DNA from: Arenicellales bacterium
GTDB taxonomy: Bacteria > Pseudomonadota > Gammaproteobacteria > Arenicellales > JAHEKD01
Assembly: GCA_028284225.1 (NCBI GenBank)
Contig: JANQSD010000003.1
Coordinates: 1 to 62,704, forward strand
Direction: 5' to 3'
DNA: 62,704 nt
Shown here: positions 62,651-62,704 of the stretch, piece after piece
Numbering within the stretch: the first letter of the stretch is position 1
Layout of the letters: each line of letters opens with the position of its first letter
Notes under the pieces: generated by a model
The model's database searches: none
Told to the model about the DNA's origin: nothing
What the model saw: only the letters and a program-made list of their open reading frames with translations
Position numbers and translations under genes: made by a program

Positions 62651-62704
62651 CCCGTTTCTAAAACTTGGCCGATGGATCCCCCAGCATGCTCCAGTTACCG
62701 GTAA

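Larger units (their letters stand above)
61775..62704. other. Gene-free contig end with repeats
   Basis: About 930 bases without a convincing coding region. The content is almost entirely the two repeat families listed separately. No tRNA, promoter or RNA family was recognised. The contig may end here because the repeats could not be resolved. Confidence 0.6.

Overview
The window looks like one end of a contig from an uncultivated, probably marine gammaproteobacterium. This rests on three things: the order tyrS / M23 peptidase / anmK / erpA / argC beside an rRNA operon and the order rsmD / ftsY-ftsE-ftsX / rpoH, both as in Pseudomonas and relatives; the gammaproteobacterial character of ErpA, L13, S9 and RpoH; and marine-type accessory genes. 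The base composition looks moderately AT-rich. No tRNA, CRISPR array, phage module or intact IS transposase was seen.

Layout. (1) 1-1000 holds two partial 16S rRNA 5' ends with their own promoters, joined tail to tail at a natural 16S hairpin. The minus-strand copy fits the expected chromosomal context. The plus-strand copy is diverged and is probably a chimeric join. (2) 1178-7600 is housekeeping: tyrS, a MepM-like peptidase, a decayed anmK, erpA, argC, rpsI-rplM and bcp. (3) 7700-12400 is a signalling locus: a one-domain response regulator, a CHASE2 histidine kinase and a secreted LysM-FecR protein. (4) 12600-25400 is metabolic and accessory: a DUF2130 protein, transporters, gamma-glutamyltransferase, a GMC oxidoreductase with a Tat-type small subunit, a Tat-exported protein ending in a phage-type S74 chaperone domain, and a pair made of a dimethylglycine-dehydrogenase-like flavoprotein and an MttB-family methyltransferase without pyrrolysine.

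(5) 25500-51400 is a large Wzx/Wzy-type exopolysaccharide cluster. It holds a J-domain membrane protein, a Wzc-like tyrosine autokinase, a Wza exporter, a FecR-like protein, a TPR protein with a lectin-like domain, two Wzy-like polymerase/ligases, Wzx, two PAPS-type sulfotransferases, a polysaccharide deacetylase, a putative glycosidase, glycosyltransferases, methyltransferases, sugar-nucleotide enzymes including a close UDP-sulfoquinovose synthase relative, a WcaJ-like initiating transferase and a PHP-type tyrosine phosphatase. Together they suggest an exported glycan that is both sulfated (O-sulfo) and sulfonated (sulfoquinovose-like).

(6) 51500-61800 holds a SixA-like phosphatase, a secreted zinc protease with a partner gene and a MITE inserted exactly in its stop codon, a thioesterase, a DMT transporter, rpoH under a perfect CIRCE operator, ftsX-ftsE-ftsY, rsmD and a divergent enolase-superfamily protein. 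(7) 61775-62704 has no convincing gene but carries two families of tandem repeats.

The strongest leads are the sulfo-glycan cluster, CIRCE control of rpoH, the LysM-FecR/CHASE2 system, the Tat/S74 secreted protein and the stop-codon MITE. All functional calls are from reading the sequence; no database search was run.
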